Positions 45,160 to 53,703 of a DNA stretch of 64,000 nt are shown in pieces. The notes under the pieces are model-generated. The model did not search any database, was not told the DNA's origin, and saw only the letters and a list, made by a program, of their open reading frames with translations. Position numbers and translations under genes: made by a program. Location of the stretch: NCBI RefSeq assembly GCF_014489075.1, contig NZ_JACTGR010000003.1:262501-326500 (forward strand). The letters are read 5' to 3'. Origin of the DNA: Sphingomonas sp. JC676. Lineage in GTDB: Bacteria > Pseudomonadota > Alphaproteobacteria > Sphingomonadales > Sphingomonadaceae. The first letter of the stretch is position 1. Every line of letters begins with the position of its first letter.

Positions 45160-46692
45160 ATGATGCGGCGATTGCTGATCCTGGTGGCGCTGATCCTCGC
45201 TTGGGGTTCGTCGGCGCGCGCCGACGATATCTCCGCCTCGGGCCGCGGCGTCGTCCGCATCGTCACCATCGCGGTGGTGGGCGATGAGGTGGTCGGCTTC
45301 GGCCATGGCAGCGGCTTCGCGGTCGCGCCCAACCGCATCGTCACCAACGCCCATGTCGTCGAACTCGCCTCGCGCTACCCCGACAATGTCGTGATCGGCG
45401 TGGTGCCGTCCGAAGGCGACAAGTCGTTCCAGGGCACGCTGATCAAGATCGACACCGCGCGCGACCTCGCGCTGATCGAATTCACCGGCGTCAAGCTGCC
45501 GCCGCTCACCCTTTATTCGGGCGGCGTGCAGGATGGCGAGCCGCTGATCGCGCTAGGCTATCCGGGCAATGTCGACCTGGCCACCGCGCGGTCCGCCGCC
45601 GATTTTATCACGCCGCAATCGCCGGTGCGCTCGCAGGGCGGGTTCGCCGGGCTGCGCATGCTCCAGGGTACCAATGTGCTGCTCCACACTGCGAGCATTG
45701 CGCGCGGCAATTCGGGCGGTCCGCTGCTCGATCGCTGCGGCCGCGTGCTCGGCGTCAATTCGGCGATCACCCGCGCCGACGAGGGCGACTCCACCTTCGC
45801 CTTCGCCATTGCCGGCAGGGAGCTTGCGGACTTCCTGCGCGAGGCCAACCAGCCCTTCGCCACGGTCGACATCGCCTGCACGAGCATCGAGGAGCGGATG
45901 GCGGCGGATCGGAGTGCCGATGAAAAGGCGCGGGTCGATGCCGAGGAAAAGGCGCGCGCCATCGCGGCCAAGGCCGAATCCGACCGTCAGGAGGCCGTCG
46001 CCCAGGCGCGCAGCCGCAACGAGGCGATGCGCGAGAATTATATGGCCGGCGCCGCGGTGCTGCTCGTGCTCGGCGCGCTCGCCCTGGCGGGCGGCGGGTT
46101 GCTGGTATCGCGTGATCGCAGGCGCGAGGGCTATGGCGTCGCTGCCGGTGGCGGCGTGCTGATCCTCGGCGCGGTCGCACTGTTCTTCAGCCGCCCCGGC
46201 TTCGACGAGACCAAGATGCTACCGATCCCCGAGGCGAACCAGGCCGCGGCGACGGTCAGCAGCGCCGCGCTCGGCAAGATGGTCTGCACGCTGGTTCCCG
46301 AGCGCAGCCGCGTCACCGTCACCGCGATCGGCACGGTCAATCTCGATCTGGGCAATGACGGCTGCGTCAACGGCCGCACCCAATATGCCGAATCGGGCAA
46401 GCACTGGCAGCGCGTGCTGGTTCCCGACCAGGAGCAGACCGTCTCGGTGCTCGATTTCGATCCCGACACGCGAACCTATACCAATACCCGCTACTTGCTC
46501 TCGTCCGATCAGATGGAGCGGACCCGTCAGCTCCGCTCGACCGTGCCGCTCAAGTCGTGTTCGTCGGACCAGAGCGCGCGCGCCGCGCTCGCCACCCAGC
46601 AGCAATCGGTCCGTGCCTCGCTGCCGCCGGTCTATAACGAGAAATTGGTCTATAACTGCTCGGCCGCGCCGGACGGCCCGCCCGCGGAATAA
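45160..46692 (+). CDS. Membrane-anchored trypsin-like serine protease with extra C-terminal domain
   Basis: A 510-residue protein. A signal peptide (MMRRLLILVALILAWGSSARA) leads to an S1C/HtrA-type core: His in TNAHVV, Asp in ARDLALIEF, Ser in ARGNSGGPLLDR. An Ala/Glu/Arg-rich helix (about 255-300) then leads to two membrane segments (about residues 303-322 and 333-351), followed by a soluble domain of about 155 residues with several cysteines. No PDZ domain is seen, unlike DegP. It is likely an envelope protease with a periplasmic catalytic domain and a membrane hairpin; its substrate is not known. Confidence 0.82.
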   Translation: MMRRLLILVALILAWGSSARADDISASGRGVVRIVTIAVVGDEVVGFGHGSGFAVAPNRIVTNAHVVELASRYPDNVVIGVVPSEGDKSFQGTLIKIDTARDLALIEFTGVKLPPLTLYSGGVQDGEPLIALGYPGNVDLATARSAADFITPQSPVRSQGGFAGLRMLQGTNVLLHTASIARGNSGGPLLDRCGRVLGVNSAITRADEGDSTFAFAIAGRELADFLREANQPFATVDIACTSIEERMAADRSADEKARVDAEEKARAIAAKAESDRQEAVAQARSRNEAMRENYMAGAAVLLVLGALALAGGGLLVSRDRRREGYGVAAGGGVLILGAVALFFSRPGFDETKMLPIPEANQAAATVSSAALGKMVCTLVPERSRVTVTAIGTVNLDLGNDGCVNGRTQYAESGKHWQRVLVPDQEQTVSVLDFDPDTRTYTNTRYLLSSDQMERTRQLRSTVPLKSCSSDQSARAALATQQQSVRASLPPVYNEKLVYNCSAAPDGPPAE

Positions 46693-46695
46693 GGC

Positions 46696-47163
46696 TCAGG
46701 CGCGATCCACGCGTGCCGCGAAGCAGCCGCGCTTTGCGTTGTGGACGTGCAGGAATTCGGTCGCCGGGTCCTCGAAATATCTTTTTATTGTCATTTCCAG
46801 CTCATCTCCGCCGACAACCTCCGCGTTTGTCATCATGGCGTAACGATCGAACGCTCGTACCGACAGCAGCCGAGCCGCAAGTTGTTCCGGTATCTCGTCA
46901 ATATGGCGCGCTAGCGTCTCGGCACCCTCTCGCACGAAGATCGCATGGCGCGAACGATAGGGGTTCGCCACCGGAAGATGTTCGTAGTTGAGCAGCAACA
47001 GGCTCTCGCCGGGCTCTGCATCCTCCAGGGTCACGCGACAGGGAAAGCCGGGCTTGCTGTCCGCGACGACGCGCACGACGCCCAGGCCCGCCAGCGCGGC
47101 GTCATCGAGGCCGTAGAGCGGACGGAAGGGTGTGGGGTCGAGCCCCGCAATGACATAGCTCAT
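46696..47163 (-). CDS. DUF1203 domain-containing protein
   Basis: A 155-residue protein of the DUF1203 family: SKPGFPCRVTLEDAEPGESLLL, VANPYRSRHAIFV, and YEDPATEFLHVHNAKRGC-like end (FLHVHNAKRGCFAARV). No reaction is assigned. Its ATG overlaps the ada stop by 4 bases, so it is translated with Ada and may share its induction by alkylation. The stop is convergent, 3 bases from the protease gene. Confidence 0.88.
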   Translation of the reverse strand: MSYVIAGLDPTPFRPLYGLDDAALAGLGVVRVVADSKPGFPCRVTLEDAEPGESLLLLNYEHLPVANPYRSRHAIFVREGAETLARHIDEIPEQLAARLLSVRAFDRYAMMTNAEVVGGDELEMTIKRYFEDPATEFLHVHNAKRGCFAARVDRA

Positions 47164-48194
47164 TCGGATACTCCTTCGCGCTTCCTGAGCGCCAGTTTGC
47201 GATCGACGCCGTAGGCATAGCCGCCAATGCTGCCGTCGCTCCGCTGGACGCGGTGGCAGGGAATGACGATCGGGACATGGTTGGCACCGCATGCGGTTCC
47301 CGCCGCGCGCACCGCGCCGGGACTGCCGGCTTCGGCAGCGATCTGGGCATAGCTGCGCGTCTCGCCCGCGGGGATGGCACGCAGCGCATTCCACACCGCT
47401 TCCTGGAACGCCGTGCCCTGCACATCGACGGGCAGGTCGGTATGGCGCCCGGGATTCTCGACCTCGCCCACCACGCGCGCCGCCAACGCGGCGAGCGCGG
47501 CGCCGCCCATCACGATCTCCGCCGCCGGAAAGCGCCGGGCGAGCGCGAACTGGTCTTCCTCGAACGCGATGCGGCACAGCCCCTTGTCGGTCGCCGCGAT
47601 CAGCAGCGGGCCAAGACTGGTCTCCGCGACGGTCCAGCGGATCGTCACACCTGCGCCGCCACGCTTCCACGCGCTGGGCGTCATGCCCAATCGCGCATTG
47701 GCGGTCTCGTAGAAGCGGCTCGGCGCCGAATAGCCGGCCTCGTAGATCGCCTCGGTCACGCTGCCCTCGTTCAAGGCCTCCGCCGCACGCTTGGCGCGCA
47801 AGCCGCGCGCATAAGCGGCCGGCGTCACGCCAGTGGCACGCTTGAACAGCCGGTGGAAATGATGCGGCGCATAGCCAACCCGTTCGGCCAGCTCGTCGAG
47901 CCCTAGCGGGTCCTCCGCCGCCTCGAGCAGCGCGACCGCCTCGGCAACCGCGATGCGGTCGCGCCCCACTTCGTCGGGCTTGCAGCGCAGGCAGGCGCGG
48001 AAACCGGCCTCGCGCGCTGCCTCGGCGTCGCCATAGAAGCGGACATTCTCGCGCAGCGGCCGCCGCGCGGGGCAGGTCGGCTTGCAATAGATGCCGGTGG
48101 TGATCACCGCGACGATGAACCGCCCCTCAAAGGCGCGGTCGCGCGCTTCGAAGGCGGCCCAGGCGGCATCGTCGGAAAGGGTCATCTGGTTCAT
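47160..48194 (-). CDS. ada: Bifunctional regulator and O6-methylguanine-DNA methyltransferase Ada
   Basis: A 344-residue Ada with all domains in order: Ada zinc domain (GIYCKPTCPAR, FRACLRCKPDE) with the methyl-acceptor cysteine, AraC-type HTH (GYAPHHFHRLFKR, GVTPAAYARG), and the methyltransferase domain with acceptor IPCHRV. It repairs O6-methylguanine and, methylated at the zinc site, activates the alkylation response. ATG 48194 is chosen; ATG 48185 is possible. It is coupled to the DUF1203 gene. Confidence 0.96.
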   Translation of the reverse strand: MNQMTLSDDAAWAAFEARDRAFEGRFIVAVITTGIYCKPTCPARRPLRENVRFYGDAEAAREAGFRACLRCKPDEVGRDRIAVAEAVALLEAAEDPLGLDELAERVGYAPHHFHRLFKRATGVTPAAYARGLRAKRAAEALNEGSVTEAIYEAGYSAPSRFYETANARLGMTPSAWKRGGAGVTIRWTVAETSLGPLLIAATDKGLCRIAFEEDQFALARRFPAAEIVMGGAALAALAARVVGEVENPGRHTDLPVDVQGTAFQEAVWNALRAIPAGETRSYAQIAAEAGSPGAVRAAGTACGANHVPIVIPCHRVQRSDGSIGGYAYGVDRKLALRKREGVSE

Positions 48195-48333
48195 GCCCCC
48201 GATATAGGCGCACGGCGCGCGCCCCACATCCCGCCGCTTGCGCTCAAAGCAGAAGCGCCTCCACCTAACCGTCACCGAGAGAGAGGACACATAACTCGGA
48301 CAAACCCCTTGCCCCATGCCCCGCTTCCCGCCA

Positions 48334-48349
48334 CCGTTAGCGCTAACGG
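48334..48349. promoter_or_regulatory. 16-bp perfect palindrome, LacI-family-type operator for MFS-GH43 operon
   Basis: CCGTTAGC followed directly by GCTAACGG, a perfect palindrome with the central CpG that LacI/GalR regulators use. It lies 30 bases before TTG 48379 of the transporter and after the divergent ada gene. No lacI-type gene is in the window. A binder such as a xylose- or xyloside-responsive repressor encoded elsewhere is expected, with repression relieved by sugar. Confidence 0.7.
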
Positions 48350-48378
48350 GCGCTCAGACGCCCAAGTGGAGAGGGCGA

Positions 48379-49629
48379 TTGGGCTTCTGGCAACGCACCC
48401 GCGCGCTGCGCTGGTGGATCATCGCGATCGTCATGCTCGGCACGATCGTCAATTATCTGACCCGCAGCACGCTCGCGGTCGCCGCGCCCACCTTCATGGC
48501 CGATCTCAAGATCGACGAGCATCAATATTCCTACATCACCGCCGCGTTCCAGGGCGGGATCATGCTCCAGCCCTTGGTCGGCTATATTCTCGACACGATC
48601 GGGCTGCGCACCGGCCTCGCATTGTTCGCCACCGGCTGGGGCGTGCTGACCATGGCGCATGGCCTGGCGATCAACTGGCAATGGCTGTTCGTCCTGCGCG
48701 GGCTGCTGGGCTTTGCCGAGGGCACCTCGCACACCGGCGGACTGAAGGTCGTCGCCGAATGGTTTCCGGCGCGCGAGCGCGGCTATGCCGGTGGGGTCTA
48801 CAACCTCGGCGCGTCGGCGGGATCGGCGCTGGCCGCGCCGCTAGTGGCAGCGTCGATCTATTTCTGGAACTGGCGTGCGGCGTTCGTCGTCGCCGGGCTG
48901 CTCGCCTTGCTCTGGGTCGTGCTGTGGCTGGTCTGGTATCGATCGCCCGCCAACCATCCGTCTATCTCGCAGGAGGAACGCGACCACATCCTCGCCGGGC
49001 AGGAAGCACATATCCAGGCCGCCGGCACGCGCCCGTCGATCCCCTCGATCCTGCGCCAGCGCAACTTCTGGGGAATCGCGATCCCGCGCTTCCTCGCGGA
49101 TCCGACCTGGGGCACGCTCACCTTCTGGATGCCGCTCTATCTGAGCAGCGTGCGCGGCTTCAACCTGGGCGAGATCGCGCTCTCCGCCTTCCTCCCCTTC
49201 GTCGCCGCCGATCTCGGCTGCCTGTTCGGGCCGACGGTGGTGGTGTGGCTCGAGCGGCGCGGGGTCAGCCTGATCAACGCGCGGCGCTGGACCTTCACTT
49301 TGGGTGCGGTGCTGATGACGGGGATGATGTTCGTCGGCACGGTGGAGAGCGCCTGGGCGGCGGTCGCCTTGCTTTGCCTGGGCGGGTTCGCGCACCAGAC
49401 GCTGTCGGTCACCTGCATCACCATGGCGACCGACCTGTTCCGCAAGAACGAGCTGGGCACCGTTGCCGGGCTGGCCGGGCTGCTTGCCAATTCGAGCATC
49501 CTGATCTTCTCGCTGCTGATCGGCGGACTGGTCTCGACGATCGGCTACAACCCGTTCTTCGTCGCGCTCGGATTGCTCGATCTCGTCGCCGCGGCTCTGC
49601 TATGGACCCTGGTGAAGGCCCCTGAATGA
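48379..49629 (+). CDS. MFS sugar transporter (ACS/ExuT-like) paired with GH43
   Basis: A 416-residue 12-TM major facilitator protein of the anion:cation symporter type, with RSTLAVAAPTFMADLKI, a mid-helix GFAEGTSHTGG and AEWFPARERG. The TTG start at 48379 follows GGAGAG (48368-48373); ATG 48316 has no ribosome site and its 5' stretch contains the operator palindrome. The stop overlaps the GH43 start (ATGA). It likely imports xylosides or an aldobiuronate; the precise sugar is inferred from the neighbour. Confidence 0.85.
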   Translation: MGFWQRTRALRWWIIAIVMLGTIVNYLTRSTLAVAAPTFMADLKIDEHQYSYITAAFQGGIMLQPLVGYILDTIGLRTGLALFATGWGVLTMAHGLAINWQWLFVLRGLLGFAEGTSHTGGLKVVAEWFPARERGYAGGVYNLGASAGSALAAPLVAASIYFWNWRAAFVVAGLLALLWVVLWLVWYRSPANHPSISQEERDHILAGQEAHIQAAGTRPSIPSILRQRNFWGIAIPRFLADPTWGTLTFWMPLYLSSVRGFNLGEIALSAFLPFVAADLGCLFGPTVVVWLERRGVSLINARRWTFTLGAVLMTGMMFVGTVESAWAAVALLCLGGFAHQTLSVTCITMATDLFRKNELGTVAGLAGLLANSSILIFSLLIGGLVSTIGYNPFFVALGLLDLVAAALLWTLVKAPE

Positions 49630-51242
49630 TCCGCAACCCGATCCTGCCCGGCTTCAATCCCGATCCGTCGATCTGCCGCGTCGGCGACGATTATTATATC
49701 GCGACCTCGACCTTCGAATGGTTCCCCGGCGTCCAGATCCACCACAGCCGCGACCTCGCGAACTGGACATTGCTCACCCGCCCGCTGCGCCGCGCCAGCC
49801 AGCTCGACATGCGCGGCGATCCCGACAGCTGCGGTGTGTGGGCGCCCTGCCTCTCCCATGACGGCGAGCGCTTCCACCTAATCTACACCGATGTGAAGCG
49901 CTACGGTCGCACCACCACCGCCGGCGCCACCGGCGGGGCATTGCGCGACTTCCACAATTATCTCGTCACCTGCGATACCATTGACGGCGACTGGTCGGAT
50001 CCGATCTACCTGAATAGCAGCGGCTTCGACCCCTCGCTTTTCCACGACGCGGACGGCCGCAAATATCTCGTCAACCAGCTCTGGGACCATCGCCCCGGCC
50101 ACAACCGCTTCGCCGGGATCGTCCTCCAGGAATATTCTCCGCAAGAGCGCCGGCTGGTCGGCGAGCGCGCGAACATCTTCGCCGGCACGCCGCTCGGCCT
50201 CACCGAAGCCCCGCATCTCTATCGCCGTGGCGACTGGCATTATCTGCTGACCGCCGAGGGCGGCACCGGCTGGAACCACGCCGTGACGATGGCGCGCGCC
50301 CGCGATCTGCTCGGCCCGTACGAGCTCCATCCCGACACCTACATCCTGAGCAGCCGCACCCGCCCCGATGCGCCGCTGGCCCGCGCCGGCCATGCCGATC
50401 TGGTCGACACGCCCGACGGCGAGACCTTCATGGCCTATCTCTGCGGGCGCCCGCTGCCCGGTCGCGGGCGCTGCGTGCTGGGCCGCGAGACCGCGCTCCA
50501 GCCGATGCACTGGGCCGAGGATGGCTGGCTCTACACGCACGACCGCACCGGCCTGCCGATGCTCGAGGCCCCCGCGCCCGATCTTCCGCCCTCGCCGCCG
50601 CGCGCCACCGAGGCACGCTATGACTTCGATACGGCTGCGCTGCCCATCGATCTGCAATGGCTCCGAACCCCCGAGCCCGACACGATCTTCAGCCTGACCG
50701 AGCGGCCCGGTCATCTGCGGCTATACGGCCGCGAGACGATCGGCAGCCTGTTCACCCAGGCGCTCGTTGCCCGGCGTCAACAGGCATTCTGCTATTCGGC
50801 GTCCTGCGCGATGGAATTCGAGCCCGAGCATTTCCAGCAGGCCGCAGGGCTGGTCGCCTATTACAATGGCGCCAAGTTCCATTACCTCCACGTCACCCAT
50901 GACGCCGAGATCGGCCGCCACCTCCGCGTGATGTCCGCGCTCCCCGACGGCACCCAGGCCGACGCTTTCACCCCGCCGATCGCGATTCCGCAAGGCCCGA
51001 TCGAGCTGCGCGTCGAGGTCGATTACGAACGCCTTCGCTTCGCCTGGCGCATCAAGGGCGACGACTGGGCCTGGCTCCCGGAGCAGTTCGACGCCTCGAT
51101 CCTCTCCGACGAAGCCACCGCCCCGGGCCTTCCCAATTTCACCGGCGCGTTCGTCGGCATGGCGTGTCAGGACATGGCCGGCACGGGGCACGCGGCCGAT
51201 TTCGACTGGTTCGCGTATCGCGAGCGCGCATTTGCCGCTTGA
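49626..51242 (+). CDS. Glycoside hydrolase family 43 beta-xylosidase
   Basis: A 538-residue GH43 enzyme without a signal peptide, so cytosolic. Five-bladed propeller signatures: Asp base in FNPDPSICRVGDDYYIATST, the pKa Asp in SGFDPSLFHDADG, and Glu acid in GLTEAPHLYRRGDWHYL. The last ~200 residues form the concanavalin-like C-terminal domain typical of beta-xylosidases (GH43_11). It would cleave xylo-oligosaccharides imported by the coupled MFS protein. Confidence 0.93.
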   Translation: MIRNPILPGFNPDPSICRVGDDYYIATSTFEWFPGVQIHHSRDLANWTLLTRPLRRASQLDMRGDPDSCGVWAPCLSHDGERFHLIYTDVKRYGRTTTAGATGGALRDFHNYLVTCDTIDGDWSDPIYLNSSGFDPSLFHDADGRKYLVNQLWDHRPGHNRFAGIVLQEYSPQERRLVGERANIFAGTPLGLTEAPHLYRRGDWHYLLTAEGGTGWNHAVTMARARDLLGPYELHPDTYILSSRTRPDAPLARAGHADLVDTPDGETFMAYLCGRPLPGRGRCVLGRETALQPMHWAEDGWLYTHDRTGLPMLEAPAPDLPPSPPRATEARYDFDTAALPIDLQWLRTPEPDTIFSLTERPGHLRLYGRETIGSLFTQALVARRQQAFCYSASCAMEFEPEHFQQAAGLVAYYNGAKFHYLHVTHDAEIGRHLRVMSALPDGTQADAFTPPIAIPQGPIELRVEVDYERLRFAWRIKGDDWAWLPEQFDASILSDEATAPGLPNFTGAFVGMACQDMAGTGHAADFDWFAYRERAFAA

Positions 51243-51355
51243 CCACGCGCGCACGCCAAGATCGCTTTCGGACCGACCGCAGACATAAGGGACCGCGCTG
51301 CGCCGCGGTCCAGCCCTTCAACATGCGGGGAGAGGACCGCTAAGCTGCCGCTGGT

Positions 51356-51727
51356 TCACCGCTCCCGAACAACGGCCTCGCATGGCAAAAGCCTGTGCGC
51401 CTCATCGAGCTCCCTGGCGTGATGGGCTCCCCATTCCATCAACGACGCCAGGATCGGCTGAAGGCTCGAGCCGAGCGGCGTGAGCAGATATTCTACCCCT
51501 TGCCCATCCCCGGTGCTCGGCTGCCGGCGCACCATTCCATGTTCCTCGAGCGCATGCAGCTGCTCGATCAAAACCTTCTGCGAGAGGCCGACGACGCGGC
51601 TCTCAAGCTCGCAAGTGCGTTGCGGACCGTCGAGCAGCGTGTGGAGGATGACCGCCTTCCACCGCCCGGAAAGGACCTTGAGCGCGCGCTCGACCGGCAA
51701 GCCCGGCAACCTGTTGAGGATCTTCAT
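51356..51727 (-). CDS. HxlR-family transcriptional regulator
   Basis: A 123-residue winged-helix HxlR protein: ALKVLSGRWKAVILHTLLDG, then TCELESRVVGLSQKVLIEQL and GMVRRQ...GVEYLLTPLG. The two cysteines (in RTCELE and LPCEAV) could sense electrophiles as in YodB/CatR, which control reductases. It is divergent from an Old Yellow Enzyme gene across 85 bases and most likely regulates it. ATG 51727. Confidence 0.92.
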   Translation of the reverse strand: MKILNRLPGLPVERALKVLSGRWKAVILHTLLDGPQRTCELESRVVGLSQKVLIEQLHALEEHGMVRRQPSTGDGQGVEYLLTPLGSSLQPILASLMEWGAHHARELDEAHRLLPCEAVVRER

Positions 51728-51780
51728 CTGACACCACTGACCAAACGGTGTGCAGATAGGAATGCCTGTCGAGGAGTAAA

Positions 51781-51804
51781 CCTTCGATCCACACCGATCG
51801 AAGG
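51781..51804. promoter_or_regulatory. Inverted repeat overlapping the alkene-reductase ribosome site
   Basis: CCTTCGAT, 8-base spacer, ATCGAAGG: perfect 8+8 inverted repeat. Its right arm overlaps AAGGAAG (51801-51807), the ribosome site of the gene starting at 51813. As an HxlR regulator is divergent here, the repeat is a candidate operator; it could also fold in mRNA and hide the ribosome site. Confidence 0.5.
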
Positions 51805-51812
51805 AAGACCCT

Positions 51813-52964
51813 GTGAAAGACCTGTTCGACTCTCTCTTGCTGGGCGGCGCGGTTCCGCTGAAAAGCCGCATCGTCATGGCCCCGATGACTCGCACTCGGA
51901 CGTCCGAAGGGGACGTCCCGAATGCGCTGATGGCCACGTATTACGGGCAGCGCGCCGTCGCCGGCCTGATCGTCTCCGAAGTGATCAACGTCGCTGCCTC
52001 CAGCAAGGGCTATGCGCTGATGCCCGGCCTCTACACGGAAGCGCAGCGCCAGGGCTGGCAATTAGTGACCGATGAGGTTCATCGACGCGGCGGCACGATA
52101 TTCGCGCAGATATTCCACGTCGGCAGGATGGCGCACCCGTCGCTCATGCCGAATGGTGAGGCCCCCTGGGGTGTGACCGACGAACGGGCAGAGGGTTCGG
52201 ACGTGTTCGCTCACGATGCCGAGGGCAAGTTGACCTATATGCCGGCGGGCACGCCAAGGCGCCTTGAGACGGAAGAAGTGTCGGCTTTGGTCGGCACTTT
52301 CGCGCAAGCCTTCGCCCGCGCGCGGCAGTCCGGTTTCGATGGCGTCGAACTCCACGCAGCCAACGGCTATCTGTTCGACCAGTTCATGAACTCGGTGCTG
52401 AACACGCGTACCGATCGCTATGGCGGCGGCAGCCCGGAAGACCGCACGCGGTTCCTGATGGAAGTCGTCGATGCGGCGGTGCGTGAAATGGGCCCGGGAC
52501 GCGTCGGCGTTCGCCTCGCCCCGTTCGGCGCGTTCAACTCCATGCCGGCGGATCCTCTTGCCGAAGAAACCCTGCTGTACGTCGCGGAGCAATTGGGCCG
52601 CCGCGGCGCCGCATATATGCATCTGGTCTACGAGTTGATGCCTGCGGGAAACATGGAGACCGCCGACTTCGAGAAGCGCCATCTCGACCATGCTTTCCTG
52701 GCCAAGGTGCGCGCTACATTTCCGGGCGCGATCATCTGGTGCGGCGGTTTCACCAGCCGCAAGGAAGCGCAAACCGCCCTCGACACCGGATTGGTGGACC
52801 TGATCGCCTTCGGGAGACCCTTTATCGGAAACCCGGACCTGCCGGAACGCCTCAGGCACGACTGGCCACTGACCGAAGCCGACCGATCCACTTATTATAC
52901 CCGTCGCGGCGCGGTGGGCTTCACCGACTTTCCGGCATATTCGAGGGCAGGCACACACGTTTGA
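51813..52964 (+). CDS. Old Yellow Enzyme family alkene reductase (NemA-like)
   Basis: A 383-residue FMN-dependent ene-reductase of the NemA/OYE type. Seen are MAPMTRTR (FMN loop), HVGRMAHPS, the ligand-binding HAANGYLFDQFMN (His/Asn) with SPEDRTRFLMEVV, and the C-terminal FGRPFIGNPDLPERL. It reduces activated C=C bonds of quinones, maleimides or nitro compounds with NAD(P)H. GTG 51813 follows AAGGAAG. It is divergent from an HxlR regulator that probably senses such electrophiles. Confidence 0.95.
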   Translation: MKDLFDSLLLGGAVPLKSRIVMAPMTRTRTSEGDVPNALMATYYGQRAVAGLIVSEVINVAASSKGYALMPGLYTEAQRQGWQLVTDEVHRRGGTIFAQIFHVGRMAHPSLMPNGEAPWGVTDERAEGSDVFAHDAEGKLTYMPAGTPRRLETEEVSALVGTFAQAFARARQSGFDGVELHAANGYLFDQFMNSVLNTRTDRYGGGSPEDRTRFLMEVVDAAVREMGPGRVGVRLAPFGAFNSMPADPLAEETLLYVAEQLGRRGAAYMHLVYELMPAGNMETADFEKRHLDHAFLAKVRATFPGAIIWCGGFTSRKEAQTALDTGLVDLIAFGRPFIGNPDLPERLRHDWPLTEADRSTYYTRRGAVGFTDFPAYSRAGTHV

Positions 52965-53050
52965 ACATGGACCCGGTGCCCGTCATTTGGTCCGGCGCGG
53001 TTTTTTGCCTGTTCCGTCAGATCCAAAATGTCCGCGGCACCGCAGGTCTC

Positions 53051-53398
53051 CTAGCGCCGCCCTTCGCGTGCCCGGCGCAGCAGCGCTTCGAGCTCCGCAA
53101 CCACCTGCGCCTGCCCCTTGAAGGCATGCACCAGCTCGCGCTTGGGCAACGGCACCAGGAATTCGCAACCATGTTGCTGTCCGTCACGGCGTACGACCTT
53201 GGCCTCGCGCGCGCCGGCGCCCGCCAGCCCGACCGAGACCAAAGTCCCCACCGGCAGATCAACGTCACCGACGAACAGGAAGCCCGTGCGCGAGAAGTTC
53301 TCGACGGTCACGTCGAAGGGCTTGCCGTCCATGCCGCGGATCGTCGTCGCGCTGTCCACCGCGAAGCGGATCGCACCGCGTTCGTCGACTTCGCCCAT
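53051..53398 (-). CDS. PilZ-domain protein
   Basis: A PilZ-type domain of about 115 residues: the Arg in RFAVDSATTIRG, VENFSRTGFLFVG with the conserved Ser-Gly turn, then VGLAGAGAREAKVVRRDGQQHGCEFL. The classical RxxxR and D/NxSxxG motifs are only partly present: NFSRTG fits, the N-terminal arginine pair is weak. If functional it would bind cyclic di-GMP; degenerate members bind other partners. ATG 53398 is the safe start; in-frame GTG 53431 and TTG 53452 would lengthen it. Confidence 0.8.
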   Translation of the reverse strand: MGEVDERGAIRFAVDSATTIRGMDGKPFDVTVENFSRTGFLFVGDVDLPVGTLVSVGLAGAGAREAKVVRRDGQQHGCEFLVPLPKRELVHAFKGQAQVVAELEALLRRAREGRR

Positions 53399-53703
53399 CA
53401 CTTCCAGCCGCGCGACCAGCAAACCATGCACTCCAATGTTTCCGGAGTGCAATTCTAAGACGGAGACCGTTAAAGGTTTCGTAACCCGGTGCGCCCGGTG
53501 TCACCTTGACTTTGGTCAGCCTCGCTGCCATATGCGCCGCCATCGAGGCATCATGCAGCGTGATGGGCCGCCCCCTTTCGAGGGAAAGCGCCCGGCTCTG
53601 CCTCGGTCAAGACCCCGGCTTCCCTAATCACGCGGGTTGTCATTTTTGACACCGCTTCCGCGTCCGGATTCCGCGCGCGTCGGCCGCATTTGAAAGTTCC
53701 ATA
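53399..53703. other. Intergenic region upstream of rhlE
   Basis: About 300 bases between the divergent PilZ gene and rhlE. No supported gene. A long rhlE leader is likely, as common for cold-responsive helicases, but no known riboswitch or cold-shock box is recognised. Confidence 0.4.
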
